Part shown: positions 46,900-58,557 of the stretch, one piece after another | Layout of the letters: each line of letters begins with the position of its first letter | Numbering within the stretch: the first letter of the stretch is position 1 | DNA from: Portunus trituberculatus | Lineage: Eukaryota; Arthropoda; Malacostraca; Decapoda; Portunidae | Length of the DNA: 64,000 nt | Assembly: GCF_017591435.1 (NCBI RefSeq) | Contig: NC_059268.1 | Span: 14,257,684-14,321,683, forward strand | Reading direction: 5' to 3' | Translations under genes and position numbers: made by a program | Notes under the pieces: generated by a model | Database searches by the model: none | What the model was told of the DNA's origin: nothing | What the model saw: only the letters and a program-made list of their open reading frames with translations

Positions 46900-48230
46900 T
46901 ATTTATAACATTGATTCACTCTATATCATTGCTTTGAATCTGCTCGCATTAAAAAAGACGCTCGCAGTCATTACTAATGAAAGCAATAACAACACAAGCA
47001 TGTAGCTGCCCAGCGGTCAAAAGCAGCAGATTGCTGATGCTCGCCACTGAGCTCTAAGGAAGTGTCTACGAGGACTACGGTCTCATGTACATTTCCTGAG
47101 GAAGTTGAGCAAAGAAGGCCTACCCTTATGCCTATCCAGGCAGCACAAGACCGGGTTCCGTGTTTGGCCATAAATGTTGTTTAACAGTTTCACATAAAGT
47201 TATCTTCACTGCGAGTATACTGAAAGTACTCGCTGTGCAGAAACACGTAAGGGTAAAATGAGAAAATATTGGGACGTAAGGTAATGGTGTGTCAATAGTG
47301 TCCGCGTGCTGACACTATTGGCACTATTACTGAGGCACTTCCAAAGTAAAAATGTATTATTTTCTAGTGAACAAGTATCACCTTCCTTTGCCTCATCATG
47401 TAGTCGTTGGTAGAAACGGCAATGGCAACGTAATTATAGTTAGAAACCATTAAATCAAGGCTTGGTGTGTCTTGTAATACCGGGGAAAATGGAGATAATA
47501 CCTTTTCTCCCGAGCTTAATTTAATAGGCCTACTTGCATGACAGATGAAATTAAGGTTGCAGAATATCATGCAATCTGCTTATCTACGATTTCAGAACGA
47601 CATTTCTCACACACACAAAAAAGTCGAAGCTATTACCTTTGTAGTTATGAACGATCTCTATTTTTTTTTCTGTAATCACTAGTTACTTCCTTACAATACA
47701 AATAAGAAACAACACAAGAGTGAACATTCGAAGTCAGAAATGCAATAAGAAAAACCATCTCCAATGTGCTTTGTCCCTCTCTCAGATTAAGTCCCCTAAT
47801 TCGCTGAGTTTTCCTACAATTACAGAACCTGATACCTGGTGGATTCTCAACAGATTAGAAGACTTCAGACAGATGAGAGACACAGAATACAGTGGGAGTC
47901 AGTGCAGAAGGATACACAACTTCTAATTTTGATTGTATAGGATTTTTATTAGAATAAACAGCTAATCGCGACAAGATGAGTCACAAGAATAAAATTTATG
48001 ATTACATTCCAAATGGTTAACCGTTGCATACTGTTTATTTAATTGTCAGAAAGACATGTAAATCATACGGAAAAATAGATTACAACTACAATGTAAAATT
48101 GTTAATCATTATTGAGAAATAAAACTGTGAAAATCTAAATTATTGCACTAAAATTGAAGAGTATTAAATAAATTTTAACAAGAAAAGTATATGTGCACTC
48201 AAAGACAAAATAAGCTGTTGATCATTTGAA
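46900..48230. other. No gene recognised
   Basis: AT-rich sequence between the mariner relic and duplication copy 2. Short frames here have no domain or splice support. Confidence 0.35.
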
Positions 48231-48699
48231 CTGAAACCCGACTGGCGGGTGTGGACTAACTGATGTAGTATGTACACCACAATGTCAACTGATGTGACCA
48301 CAGCTCTACACTGTCACTGGAAACAATGGGATGAGCGAAGCAAGACTCGCTATGAGCGACTTCTCTGACTCTACCATAAAACACACAAACAGCTTCACAC
48401 TCTAGGCCTCGTTACGTCACCAGGCGGGAGACAACCTGTGGACTTTTCTCCCGACTCTGTAACACTTCTTGCCTGTGTTGCGAATTATTGCAGGCCCTGT
48501 TGGTGTGGCCACCACTGACGCTCGTCACGGCGACGAGGTATGCAGCGGCCCGCAGCTGGGCGTCCTCTCGACTTCAGCGGACCAGAGGTCAGGTCCCGCT
48601 GGACAAGAAGTCAGGCTTTCCAGCCGCTGATCGTCGACTTCGGAGGCGGCGCACGACCTTGTTTAATTTCGTACGTCATTCTACAGCCGCACTTCATCC

Positions 48700-48927
48700 T
48701 CACAGCCCGGCAAAGGATATATGGTTTAAGACTCCGGGAGTAATGGAGTTACCGGTGAGGAAGTTGGCGTGCATATCCCCGTAAATGGAGCTGACGCCAC
48801 TGGGCAGTCCGCGTCTTCTGCCAGAGCCACCTCTTCCTCTGCGGGGGAAGAGAGGTCCCGCCTCCGTGACGCCGGCCATCAGGACCACCACAACCATCAG
48901 GACTGACAGCACGCGGAGGAAGTTCAT
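48700..48927 (-). CDS. Secreted Arg/Gly-rich 75-residue peptide, copy 2
   Basis: A paralogue of 44806-45033 with an identical signal peptide and identical GPLFPRRGRGGSGRRRG. It differs at residues 41 (Leu for Pro), 43 (Ser for Asn) and 53 (His for Tyr), plus one silent change. Same gene build: TATA at 49148-49158, untranslated exon to 49070, intron 48955-49069. No frame damage, so both copies look functional. Family unknown; function as for copy 1. Confidence 0.75.
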   Translation of the reverse strand: MNFLRVLSVLMVVVVLMAGVTEAGPLFPRRGRGGSGRRRGLPSGVSSIYGDMHANFLTGNSITPGVLNHISFAGL

Positions 48928-49147
48928 CTTGGGACGGTTTGAGGGAACGTTTCGCTGCAAAACAAGGGCAAACAAATCTTAGGGCAAGGCAAGTTAGTGG
49001 TGTTAGTCTGATATCAGCCTGTCCTGCACTGTTTTGTGTACCAGCCACCAAGGCGCGACTGCGTCGTACCTGGCTAAGAAGCGTGGAGAGGCTTGTTGGT
49101 CACCGACCAGTGGAGTGAGTGTGTGTGCAGTGTCGACAATCAGCTGA

Positions 49148-49158
49148 CCTTATATACC
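49148..49158 (-). promoter_or_regulatory. TATA box of peptide gene copy 2
   Basis: GGTATATAAGG on the minus strand, identical to copy 1 in sequence and spacing. Confidence 0.75.
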
Positions 49159-49411
49159 AGAAAGAAAGACAGAGAGAAAGAGATGCCGAGTATCGCCGTT
49201 TTCTGAAGCATCGACGAAGGTCACTGCGCAGTGCAGGGATATACTGATGGATAATTGTATGAGTGTTGTCCTCAGTGCTGTGAACACTGACTTGGATTGA
49301 CACTGAAAAAATGGATTATCTTATATTTGTATTATAGAGCACCAATTGAAGAACTTGTTTTTTTCTTTTTTTCATTAAAGAGCTAGCTAGGATGAGCAGT
49401 GACGTTATTTC

Positions 49412-49416
<5 letters not shown>

Positions 49417-49485
<69 letters not shown>
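49417..49485. repeat. (AC)n microsatellite
   Basis: About 34 AC units directly before the SINE head at 49485. Confidence 0.95.
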
Positions 49486-49486
<1 letters not shown>

Positions 49487-49763
49487 GCGTAGTGTAGTGG
49501 TTAGCACGCTCGACTCACAATCGAGAGGCCCGGGTTCGAGTCCCGGCACGCGAAGCAAATGGGCAAGCCTCTTAATGTGTGGTCCCTGTTCACCTAGCAG
49601 TAAATAGGTACGGGATGTAACTCGAGGGTTTGTGGCCTCGCTTTCCCGGTGTGTGGAGTGTTTGTGGTCTCAGTCCTACCCGAAGATCGGTCTATGAGCT
49701 CTGAGCTCGCTCCGTAATGGGGAAGACTGGATGGGTGACCAGCAGACGACCGACGTGAATTAC
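49485..49763 (+). mobile_element. tRNA-derived SINE, type 1
   Basis: The head GCGTAGTGTAGTGGTTAGCA has an anticodon-arm-like CTCGACTCACAATCGAG (loop triplet CAC, valine-like) and the B box GGTTCGAGTCC. The body has TTCACCTAGCAGTAAATAGG, GAAGATCGGTCTATGAGC and GACCAGCAGACGACCGACG, ending GTGAATTAC(AC)n. A 63-base partial copy of the 3' part follows at 49770-49833. Confidence 0.85.
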
Positions 49764-49844
49764 ACACACACACTCGCTCCCTAATGGGGAAGACTGGCTG
49801 GGTGACCAGCAGACGACCGATGTGAATTACATACAACTACACAC

Positions 49845-50124
49845 CGCGTAGTGTAGTGATAAGCACGCTCGACTCACAATCGAGAGGCCCGAGTTCGAGT
49901 CCCGGTAAGCGGCGAGGCAATTGGGCAATCCTCTTAATGTGTGGGCCCTGTTCACTTAGCAGTAAATAGGTACGGGATGTAACTCGAGGGGTTGTGGCCT
50001 CGCTGTCCCGGTGTGTGTTGTGTGCTGATGTGGTCTCAGTCCTACCCGAAGATCGGTCTATGAGCTCTGAGCTCGCTCCGTAATGGGGAAGATTGGCTGG
50101 GTGACCAGCAGGCGACCGAGGTGA

Positions 50125-50130
<6 letters not shown>
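49845..50130 (+). mobile_element. tRNA-derived SINE, type 1
   Basis: Second copy in the cluster with the same head, body and GTGAATTAC end, running directly into (AC)n at 50130-50193. Confidence 0.85.
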
Positions 50131-50193
<63 letters not shown>

Positions 50194-50195
<2 letters not shown>

Positions 50196-50480
50196 TAGCT
50201 CAGTGGTTAGAGCGCTGGCTTCACAAGCCTGAGAACCGGGGTTCGATTCCCCGGTCGGGTGGAGATATTTGGGTGTGTCTCCTTACACATGTAGCCCCTG
50301 TTCACCTAGCAGTGAGTAGGTACGGGATGTAAATCGAGGAGTTGTGACCTTGTTGTCCCGGTGTGTGGTGTGTGCCTAGTCTCAGGCCTATCCGAAGATC
50401 GGAAATAATGAGCTCTGAGCTCGTTCCGTAGGGTAACGTCTGGCTGTCTCGTCAGAGACTGCAGCAGATCATACAGTGAA

Positions 50481-50483
<3 letters not shown>
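50194..50483 (+). mobile_element. tRNA-derived SINE, type 2
   Basis: The head GGTAGCTCAGTGGTTAGAGC has GGCTTCACAAGCC, the B box GGTTCGATTCC and a body with GATGTAAATCGAGGAG and GGAAATAATGAGC, ending CAGTGAAAT(AC)n. Same family as 35405-35697. Confidence 0.85.
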
Positions 50484-50540
<57 letters not shown>

Positions 50541-50544
<4 letters not shown>

Positions 50545-50752
50545 CCCGGTAAGTGGCGAGGCAAATGGGCAAGTCTCTTAATGTGTGGCCCCTGTTCACC
50601 TAACAGTAACTCGAGGGGTTGTGGCTTCGCTTTCCCGGTGTGTGGAGTGTGTTACGTGGTCTCAGTCCTACCCGAAGATCGGTCTATGAGCTCTGAGCTC
50701 GCTCCGTAATTGGGAAGACTGGCTGGGTGACCAGCAGACGACCGAGGTGAAT
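50541..50752 (+). mobile_element. tRNA-derived SINE, type 1, 5'-truncated
   Basis: The tRNA-like head is missing. It starts at CCCGGTAAGTGGCGAGGCAA inside the body, after an (AC)n run at 50484-50543, and ends GGTGAATCACAC. Confidence 0.8.
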
Positions 50753-50759
50753 CACACAA

Positions 50760-51520
50760 ACACACACTTGTTACTTGAAAAGCGACTTTGATGTGCAAAA
50801 AGACAAGTCTTTTGTAAAACCATCATAACAGTGGTTAGTGTATCAATGGTGAATGAATGACGGATGGAATATTCGTGAGAGAAGCGCAGTAAACTGATTC
50901 GGCTGGAGATTCACAGAGCGAACTGCAGAAAAAGTGTGATGACTAAAGTGCTGAGTCAATAAAGGGAACTTTTTAAATAAGACTAAATACATTTTTTGGA
51001 TAGGTAGATATGTGTTATTTAGAAACAGCCACGTGTAGGCTGATGGCTTCTTGCAATATCTCTTGTTTTCTTGTAGGCCGATTCCACACTTATACCCTTA
51101 TTTGTTCGCCAACCAAAAAATCTATTTCATTCTTAATCTAGTTAGATAGTTTACTATATCTAATGTTTTTTGTTTTGTTTTTTTGTTTGGTACTTTTAAT
51201 GCCTATAAAATATTGGTGATTTCTTAAGCTAGGCAACTTTATTTCTAAAAACGAATTCAAGAAGTGTCGATTGTTCTGATTAATTATCTGTAGAAGTATG
51301 AACATACATTTTTATAAAAATATTCCAGTTGCCCATTATAGTACGTACGTATCAGGGGGCTGAACCTGTAAAAGCGATGTATCATTCTATTGTCGCAAAT
51401 GGTGAATATTTGCTGGAAGTAAGAGAAAGATTATACAAGAATAATGGGCCGAACAGACAGAACCACGGGAAGGATGAACACAACACTAAAATCTGGCCTG
51501 CATCTATCCTCGCAGCAGTG
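50760..51520. other. No gene recognised
   Basis: AT-rich spacer between SINE copies, with no supported exon. Confidence 0.4.
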
Positions 51521-51525
51521 AATGT

Positions 51526-51566
<41 letters not shown>

Positions 51567-51659
51567 CGACAACGACAACGACGACGACGACGACGACGAC
51601 AGTGACGACAAAACGAAGAGAAGGAGAAAGAGAAAAAGAAAGGAAAAAGACTATCCTAC

Positions 51660-51706
<47 letters not shown>
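51526..51706. repeat. (ACA/ACG)n then (AC)n microsatellites
   Basis: ACA and ACG triplets at 51526-51603, then an AG-rich link, then (AC)n at 51660-51706 just before a SINE head. The poly-Thr frame is an artefact. Confidence 0.9.
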
Positions 51707-51707
<1 letters not shown>

Positions 51708-51708
<1 letters not shown>

Positions 51709-51988
51709 CGCGTAGTGTAGTGGTTAGCACGCTCGACTCACAGTCGAGAGGGCCAGGTTCGAATCCCGGTGCGGCGAGGCAAATGGGCAAGCCTCTTAAT
51801 GTGTAGTCCCTGTTCACCTAGCAGTAAATAGGTACGGGATGTAACTCGAGGGGTTGTGGCCTCGCTTTCCCGGTGTATGGAGTGTGTTGTGGTCTCAGTC
51901 CTACCCGAAGATCGGTCTATGAGCTCTGAGTTCGCTCCGTAATGGGGAAGACTGGCTGGGTGACCAGCAGGCGACCGAGGTGAATTAC
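51708..51988 (+). mobile_element. tRNA-derived SINE, type 1
   Basis: Complete copy with head CCGCGTAGTGTAGTGGTTAG, B box GGTTCGAATCC and the standard body, ending GTGAATTAC(AC)n. Confidence 0.85.
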
Positions 51989-52384
51989 ACACACACACAC
52001 ACACACACTAACATCACTAACTCTATTCCTGAATCTTCCTGGCTAAATCATACGAGACACACAACTCAACATCCCTCCCAACATACACACTACACCTGCT
52101 TACCTGATCCTGTCCTAATGTTGCTGTTCGGCCACTTTCTCTCTCCTCAAGGCCACCAGCGCCAGGCAGCTATCACGTCGCTTCAACCTTGAACGTGAAA
52201 TGAAGACGCAACCAAACAAAACTGACAAAAAAAAAAAAAAAAAAAAAACCATGTAGGTATATATATGAATGGATAATAACGTTGATTTGTTGGGTAATTT
52301 TCTCTCACTAGTGCGATTAGAGAAGTTAATTAAGCCTCGAGTTGAAATACGGAAGCGGAATGAAGTGGCTAAGACCTGACCACT

Positions 52385-52627
52385 TGCCAGTCAGTCTCAG
52401 TCTCGCATTCCGGGGTGAAGCAGGAAGACTTGCCCTCACCAGGAAGTGCCCGCCTCCGCCTCCTCTGCACACTCCTTTCCTACCTCCCCCTTCCTGCTAA
52501 TCACTCCCAGCCCCAGGACAGTCCCTTCCCTCTCCTATCCAGCTCCACCCATTGCACCCCCAGCCCAGGCAACCCAGCCCAGCCCAGTCCTCCCAGCGCG
52601 GCGGAGGTGCAGGCTCATTACTGACAG
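52385..52627 (+). other. Possible untranslated first exon
   Basis: A C-rich island begins near an initiator-like TCAGTCTCAGTC and ends at GACAG|GTATAT, a fair donor. No TATA box or coding part could be linked to it. This is a guess from composition and the donor only. Confidence 0.2.
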
Positions 52628-52629
52628 GT

Positions 52630-53920
52630 ATATAAGCTTCCGGGCTTCACCTGTGAGCTTTTGTTTTTCTTTATCTTTTTCTTAGACATTTTTAGTTGTT
52701 TTGTAATGTTTTTTTTTTTTCTTGTTACGTGTTCATTAATATTTGTTTTCTTTCCTTTTTCTCGTATTTATCATTTTTTGTTGTTGGATGTTTGCTTATT
52801 ATTTTTGTGTTATTTTCCCTTCCTTTCTTTAATTTCAGCAGTAATTAATAGGATTTTCGGAGGTGGCATTTAATTATCGTTTAACAAGACTTCCGCATTT
52901 AAGAAAAGAAGCTCGTGAAAATCCGGCTAATCATCACTGTGGCCTTTGAAAACAGTCTTCATGAGAGAGATAGAATAGAGGCTCTTGAAATGTGGACGAT
53001 ACGCAGAATGTTCATGATTCCCTGGACACCAAGAAAACAAATAGTATTACAATAAGCAAACACAAATGGAGAACTAATGAAACAAGTGAAGAGAAGACAC
53101 ACAGCTGCGAGGAACATAAACGAGCAACTCCAGTTTAACAATAAGAACAGAAGGGAAGAGGGCGAGAGGAAGACAGAGACATAGGTTGATAGACAGAATC
53201 ATCGCAAACAACCTGACCTGCGGACCTTCATAAGTTACATACATTATTGAAAGCAAGACAGCGGAGGGACATGATCGCCAAAGTCACGTCATGTCACGGC
53301 TCCTCGGTAAAAGATCCTAAAGACTTAATTTAGAAACGTATATTTTCCTTCCCTAATATGGTAAAGTCTGCAATGCGCAATGTCGCCTCTCGTAATCTTC
53401 TCCTTTGCATTCTCAAACCTATTCCACCACTTGAGTCATCCCCTATGTTTTGTAATGAGTAGTGTTTTCTGTCCGTCCTTACTTCCTTTGCTGAGTCATA
53501 CAGAAAACACACACACACTCTCTCTCTCTCTCTCTCTCTCTTGGTTGTCGCGTCTGTGCATTAACGAGGCAAGTCTCGTCCTCCTCATACCTCCCTGGAA
53601 TGCTGATGAACCCTCCGAACAAGGTGATAACGCACGTGCAAGTTTGGGCCATCCAGAGCAGCATATTGGTCTTCTTCTGTCTTATATGCCAGACTCATTT
53701 ACTTCATCACTTTGTTCTTCCTTCACCACTGTTTTGAAAGGGCTATAAATATGATCACTTAGTTCTCACGAGTGATTTCTTTTTCTTCCCCACTAATGTT
53801 ATTGTTGAATTATTACTAGAAATATAAAAATGCCCTTTGAAAATAATAACGTCCACTGCAGCTAGTTAGAAAATTGTTGAGATTAGTTGTTGATATAAAT
53901 GGGGAGCTTATGTATTGTTT
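52630..53920. other. No gene recognised
   Basis: T-rich then mixed sequence with a (CT)n run at 53517-53541. No exon supported. Confidence 0.4.
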
Positions 53921-53924
53921 TGTT

Positions 53925-54075
53925 TGGGTGTTGGGCGTACATCGGCCTTGGCAGCGTTGGGGAGGGTGTGGCTGTGTAGGAAAGGTGTGAGATGTGGGAT
54001 TTACACAGGTATGGCAGCGTAGAATAGAAGACGTCAGCTGCTGAAGTTTACATGATTGTTTCTGTGTCATATGTC
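53925..54075 (+). repeat. Dispersed repeat, copy 1
   Basis: About 150 bases starting TTTGGGTGTTGGGCGTACA and continuing CCTTGGCAGCGTTGG, GAGATGTGGG and TACATGAT. It recurs at 55122-55280 in the same orientation with roughly 20 percent difference. Family unknown. Confidence 0.75.
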
Positions 54076-54166
54076 ATCCTATGTAATTGTTAAGTTAATA
54101 ATTAACAAGTGGATCTTCAACCGATAGCTCTGCAAACAAGTAGACTAAATATCATTACTATTATCA

Positions 54167-54210
54167 CACACAGACACACACAGACACACACACACACACA
54201 CACACACACA
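54167..54210. repeat. (AC)n microsatellite
   Basis: About 20 units with GAC interruptions. Confidence 0.9.
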
Positions 54211-54649
54211 AGAATGCACCTCACAACAAGCGTCTTACATCATCTCCACTTTTGGTTTGTTTACTTATCGTTCGCCCACCTGCCTCTGACTCACTACCCA
54301 AAAACACCTGAGACTCCAACACTAGAGCGCGGAGGATGCTGCTGCTGAGAGGAATAGGAACAAGTACAGTTTGCCAGTGCGTATCCAGCCCTTACACTGC
54401 GTCACTTTTTGCAGGGCTATTGTCTGCAGTTCTTAGGTAACGGACGCACACTTGACCTATCCACAGAATGATGGTTCTTAACTTCCTTCACTGTTTGACT
54501 TTCTTTCCCTCACAAGTTTTCTGTAACTCTGTAGTCACTTTTGCACTTCAGTCTTCTGATTAGTATTGCAATCAAAGGAATGACAAAACTATTTACTTTT
54601 CTCTCTCTTTTCTCCGCGTCCATTTAAGAAGGCGGAGGAGAAGAAAAAG

Positions 54650-55072
<423 letters not shown>

Positions 55073-55121
55073 CACTGCAGTAATTTCTTTTTTTTCAAGA
55101 ATAGGCCGCTTATCCATTGCT

Positions 55122-55280
55122 GTGTTTGGGTGTTGGGCGTACAGCAGCCTTGGCAGCGTTGGAGAGGGTATGGCTGCGAAGGGGAGGTGTGGGATGTGGG
55201 GTTTTCGCAGGTGTGGCACCCCTGGATAGAAAATGTCAGATGTGAAGATTACATGGATATTTCTATGTTATCTCTGATCC
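55122..55280 (+). repeat. Dispersed repeat, copy 2
   Basis: Matches 53925-54075 and shares TTTGGGTGTTGGGCGTACA and TTGGCAGCGTTGG. Confidence 0.75.
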
Positions 55281-55281
55281 T

Positions 55282-55428
55282 GTTGGTAGTGGTAGTAGTA
55301 GTATATAGTAGTGGTGATGGTAGTGGTGGTGGTGGTGGTGGTGGTGGTGGCGGTAGTACGTAGTAGTAGTAGTAGTAGTAAACATCTTATATAACGGTAC
55401 TTTTATTCGTTGCTGCTCCTCGATAAAT

Positions 55429-55480
<52 letters not shown>
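55282..55480. repeat. (GTA/GTG)n and (AC)n microsatellites
   Basis: GTA/GTG triplets at 55282-55380 and (AC)n at 55430-55480. Confidence 0.9.
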
Positions 55481-55483
<3 letters not shown>

Positions 55484-56118
55484 ATTTGATTTTAGGCTGA
55501 GGTCAGAAGTGTTTGGGTGGAGTTGTTTATAGCATGCTCCCTGCTTATCTAGTATCACGGCTATACGTAATACGCGCCCAAATAAAAAATAATAATAACA
55601 ATAAGGTGGAATACAATAAGGGACATAAAACATATCCAGTATTTAACTTCACTCTCAAAGGAAATCACTTCAGTTGTAGAATCAAAGCTTTATCTTACTG
55701 AATATATTGCATGTAAAAATCCTTCTGGAAGCGAGATGGTTGAAAATAAAGTTATGGTAAATATCTAGAGAAAGAAAGTTGTCGGCGATTATGGGAAATG
55801 AATCTACCAGTAATGAAAGGGTTAGCAGGTCATGAAAGAAAAATAATAAGTCGAAACAGTAACAAAAACAGTGTTGGTTCAATAGACAACTGAGAGAGTA
55901 AATCTACCAGTAATGAAAGTGCTGTCAATCATAAAACAAGAAGAAAATAAGAAGAAAAATAGTGTCCGACAAATAGAGAACTGAGAGAATGAATCAACCA
56001 GTAATGAGAGAATGTGTTGACAAACCATGGAACAAAAATAAAGTTGAAAGTTTCTCTAAAAGCAAAAAGAAAAAGAAACTCTTCATAAAATAGACAATAT
56101 GATAACTGATAACTAACT

Positions 56119-56119
<1 letters not shown>

Positions 56120-56215
<96 letters not shown>

Positions 56216-56235
56216 AAGAGAGAGAGAGAGAGAGA
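56120..56235. repeat. (GA)n microsatellite
   Basis: About 56 GA units with one AAAAAAG interruption near 56211. Confidence 0.95.
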
Positions 56236-56399
56236 AAGGGGGGGAATACAGTGCACGCTGGCGACTGAGAGGAAGGAAGCACAGTTCTCACTCCTGACCA
56301 ACCTTGACCTTTGCATTTCATTATAATCATGAAGACCAGTTCAAGCCTGTCTTTTCGAGACCAGCAGAGCTCTCCCAATTATTCTAGGTATGACGTTGC

Positions 56400-57604
56400 A
56401 GTTGCCAGCTCAACTTTGATCTGATTTTCCGTGCAACAGGGGAATTCAGGGCCACAGATGCAGTGAAAGAAGACAAACATGTGATTGGTATGACTGGGGA
56501 AGGAGCAGAGTATCAAGTGCGTGGTAGAATGTTGATCTGCTCTGGCGACCCCTGACGAGAGCAGCCTAAGATCAATTTATGGATTGGGATGTCAAGTGGA
56601 TATAGGAATGTATATCTAAAATAGGGACAGCCATATGAGGACCTGATTGGTTCTTGCAGCTTTCCCTGTATTTTCTAACCGTATGTTTTGAACCGAGGTC
56701 TTGTTTTGAATATGCTATCGCTGGTTTGATTCCCAGCCGCGCTTCTTTTACGGTTCATTCATTTGACTCTTAGGGTGAAGTTGCATGGGATAATATTCAA
56801 CAATTACACTGGCTCGGCGTTCATCTCTGAAGACACAGGACTACTAGGACATTCGGGTTTCCTTGTTTACATGCTATGGGTAAAAAAAACTAGTGAAGCA
56901 CCAAAAATTTATGTAAATGAGAGAGGAGTTGGTAACCGATAATATAAATGCCCTCAAGTTATCTTTGGATCTGATCAGCGCTATGGTTCTGACATTTATG
57001 TAAAGCTCTGTCCGCTGTTCTCTTTTTCTTTTTCTGTTTTAGGAATGTCAATTATACTTATTTTTATTCTTCTTGTTTTCACATAACAAAATTACATTTA
57101 CCTGCTTCCAATGAAATGTGACAATGACAATAACCTCGGAATCTTCGTCTTGGGAGGGAATCACAAATGTCTCCAGGTCTTAAAAGCCCCTTCAATTTTT
57201 CTTCATTGACTTCTACAATATACGCTGCCTTAGATATCATTTTCAATTCATAAAAACTACCTCTCCTCTATTAAACCTCATCTTTTCTTCACCGAAACGC
57301 AGGTTTCTGAGGCAACTGACAGTACCCTATCTGTTCCATTCTTTCTCTTTCCTCATTTTCAATCTAAAGCTGGATGTTGTGTCTACGTGCCCAACGACTT
57401 AATTTCTCGTATTTAGCTCTTGAATCTCTAGAATTATCTACACCGTAGCATGTTCTAGGACGCTTCTATAATTCAAAATACTTTTCCAATATAGCATAAT
57501 CCTTTTGGATCTTTCCCTGTAGAGACTGGCATCTGGGTAGGCCTTTATGAATAAATAAATAACTAGACAGACAGATAGAAAGATAGATAGATAGATATAC
57601 AGAC

Positions 57605-57638
<34 letters not shown>

Positions 57639-57715
57639 ATAAATTAATTAATTGATAAATAAATACAAAAAATAAATAAACGAACAAATAAATAAATATG
57701 TATTTGCAGCCCTTG
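56400..57715. other. No gene recognised
   Basis: Mixed sequence with a (GATA)n tract at 57570-57640 and AATA-rich DNA to 57700. No supported exon. Confidence 0.4.
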
Positions 57716-57721
57716 ATCAGT

Positions 57722-57781
57722 AGGCTGGGTGCACACGAGCCACTTTTTTGTGGTCATTGGCTGCAACGAAAAGTCGCCACC

Positions 57782-57812
<31 letters not shown>

Positions 57813-57916
57813 GTGGCCTGTGTGTAAGCAGCCATAGATATGTGTGTGTTCTATTTTAACCATTTTTTGTGGCGGCCACTGACTACAAAAATGTGGCTCG
57901 TATGCACCCAGCCTTA
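57722..57916. mobile_element. Short foldback MITE
   Basis: The left end AGGCTGGGTGCACACGAGCC is the near-exact reverse complement of the right end GGCTCGTATGCACCCAGCCT. The inner arms (TTTTTTGTGGTCATTGGC and CACTGACTACAAAAAT; GTCGCCAC and GTGGCGGC) also pair. Total about 195 bases with an A-rich middle. Confidence 0.75.
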
Positions 57917-58557
57917 CACATCAACAATGTAGACATGCTCTTGTAACGAGGCATGGATGTAAAGCGAGTTCGTTCCTGCCATGCTAGTGGTGGGTTCTAA
58001 TTCTTGACATCAAAAGAAGGATGTGTAAAGGACACGAATCACTGGAGAATATGCAAGGGACAGAAACAACTGGAAGAGACTCGCATATGATACCAATACC
58101 TTACTATCGGGGAAAATGAGAATAAAATCAAAGGTGGGACATATAAATACTTGTGGTGTGACGAGGTTTGGTTATGCACTCTGCACTTCCAGTATAGCAC
58201 GGTTTTGTTAAGTCATGGTGTTCAGTTAGTGTGTCTGAACGTGCATGACATTAGTTACAGCATTAGTGAAGCTACAAGAAGCCAGCCAGTTGGCCCAGCT
58301 ACACGTGGCAGTTCCTGATACCTCGCTTCACCCACAACTGTCTCCATCACAGCACAGACGCCAGACACGAGATACACTAGTGAAATATGAGGAGCCTTCG
58401 TGCGATCTTCAATACCACGCGATCGGAGACAGAGATAAGACATGTGGTTGAAATAGAAGGAACTTGGAGGAACTTCATGTTGTCTGCAGCTCCACGCCAT
58501 TAAAGACACATGAGAGAAACTTGGACCAGAACCTTTGTGTGGTGTTCAGCTACATGA

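Larger units (their letters stand above)
48235..49195. repeat. Segmental duplication, copy 2
   Basis: Same orientation and nearly identical to 44297-45290. The similarity starts at CCCGACTGGCGGGTGT and ends just past the TATA box. Confidence 0.9.

Noticed and set aside
49487..49557. tRNA-like cloverleaf with CAC anticodon, possible tRNA-Val gene
   Set aside because: It is followed by a constant SINE body and repeated in several copies with damaged stems, so it is a SINE head and not a functional tRNA gene.
50194..50266. tRNA-like GGTAGCTCAGTGG...GGTTCGATTCC
   Set aside because: Same reason: the head of a type-2 SINE with a conserved downstream body.
52415..52624. Pro/Ser-rich plus-strand frames in the C-rich island
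   Set aside because: Two overlapping frames are equally open, which reflects composition; no domain, and the region reads better as an untranslated exon.
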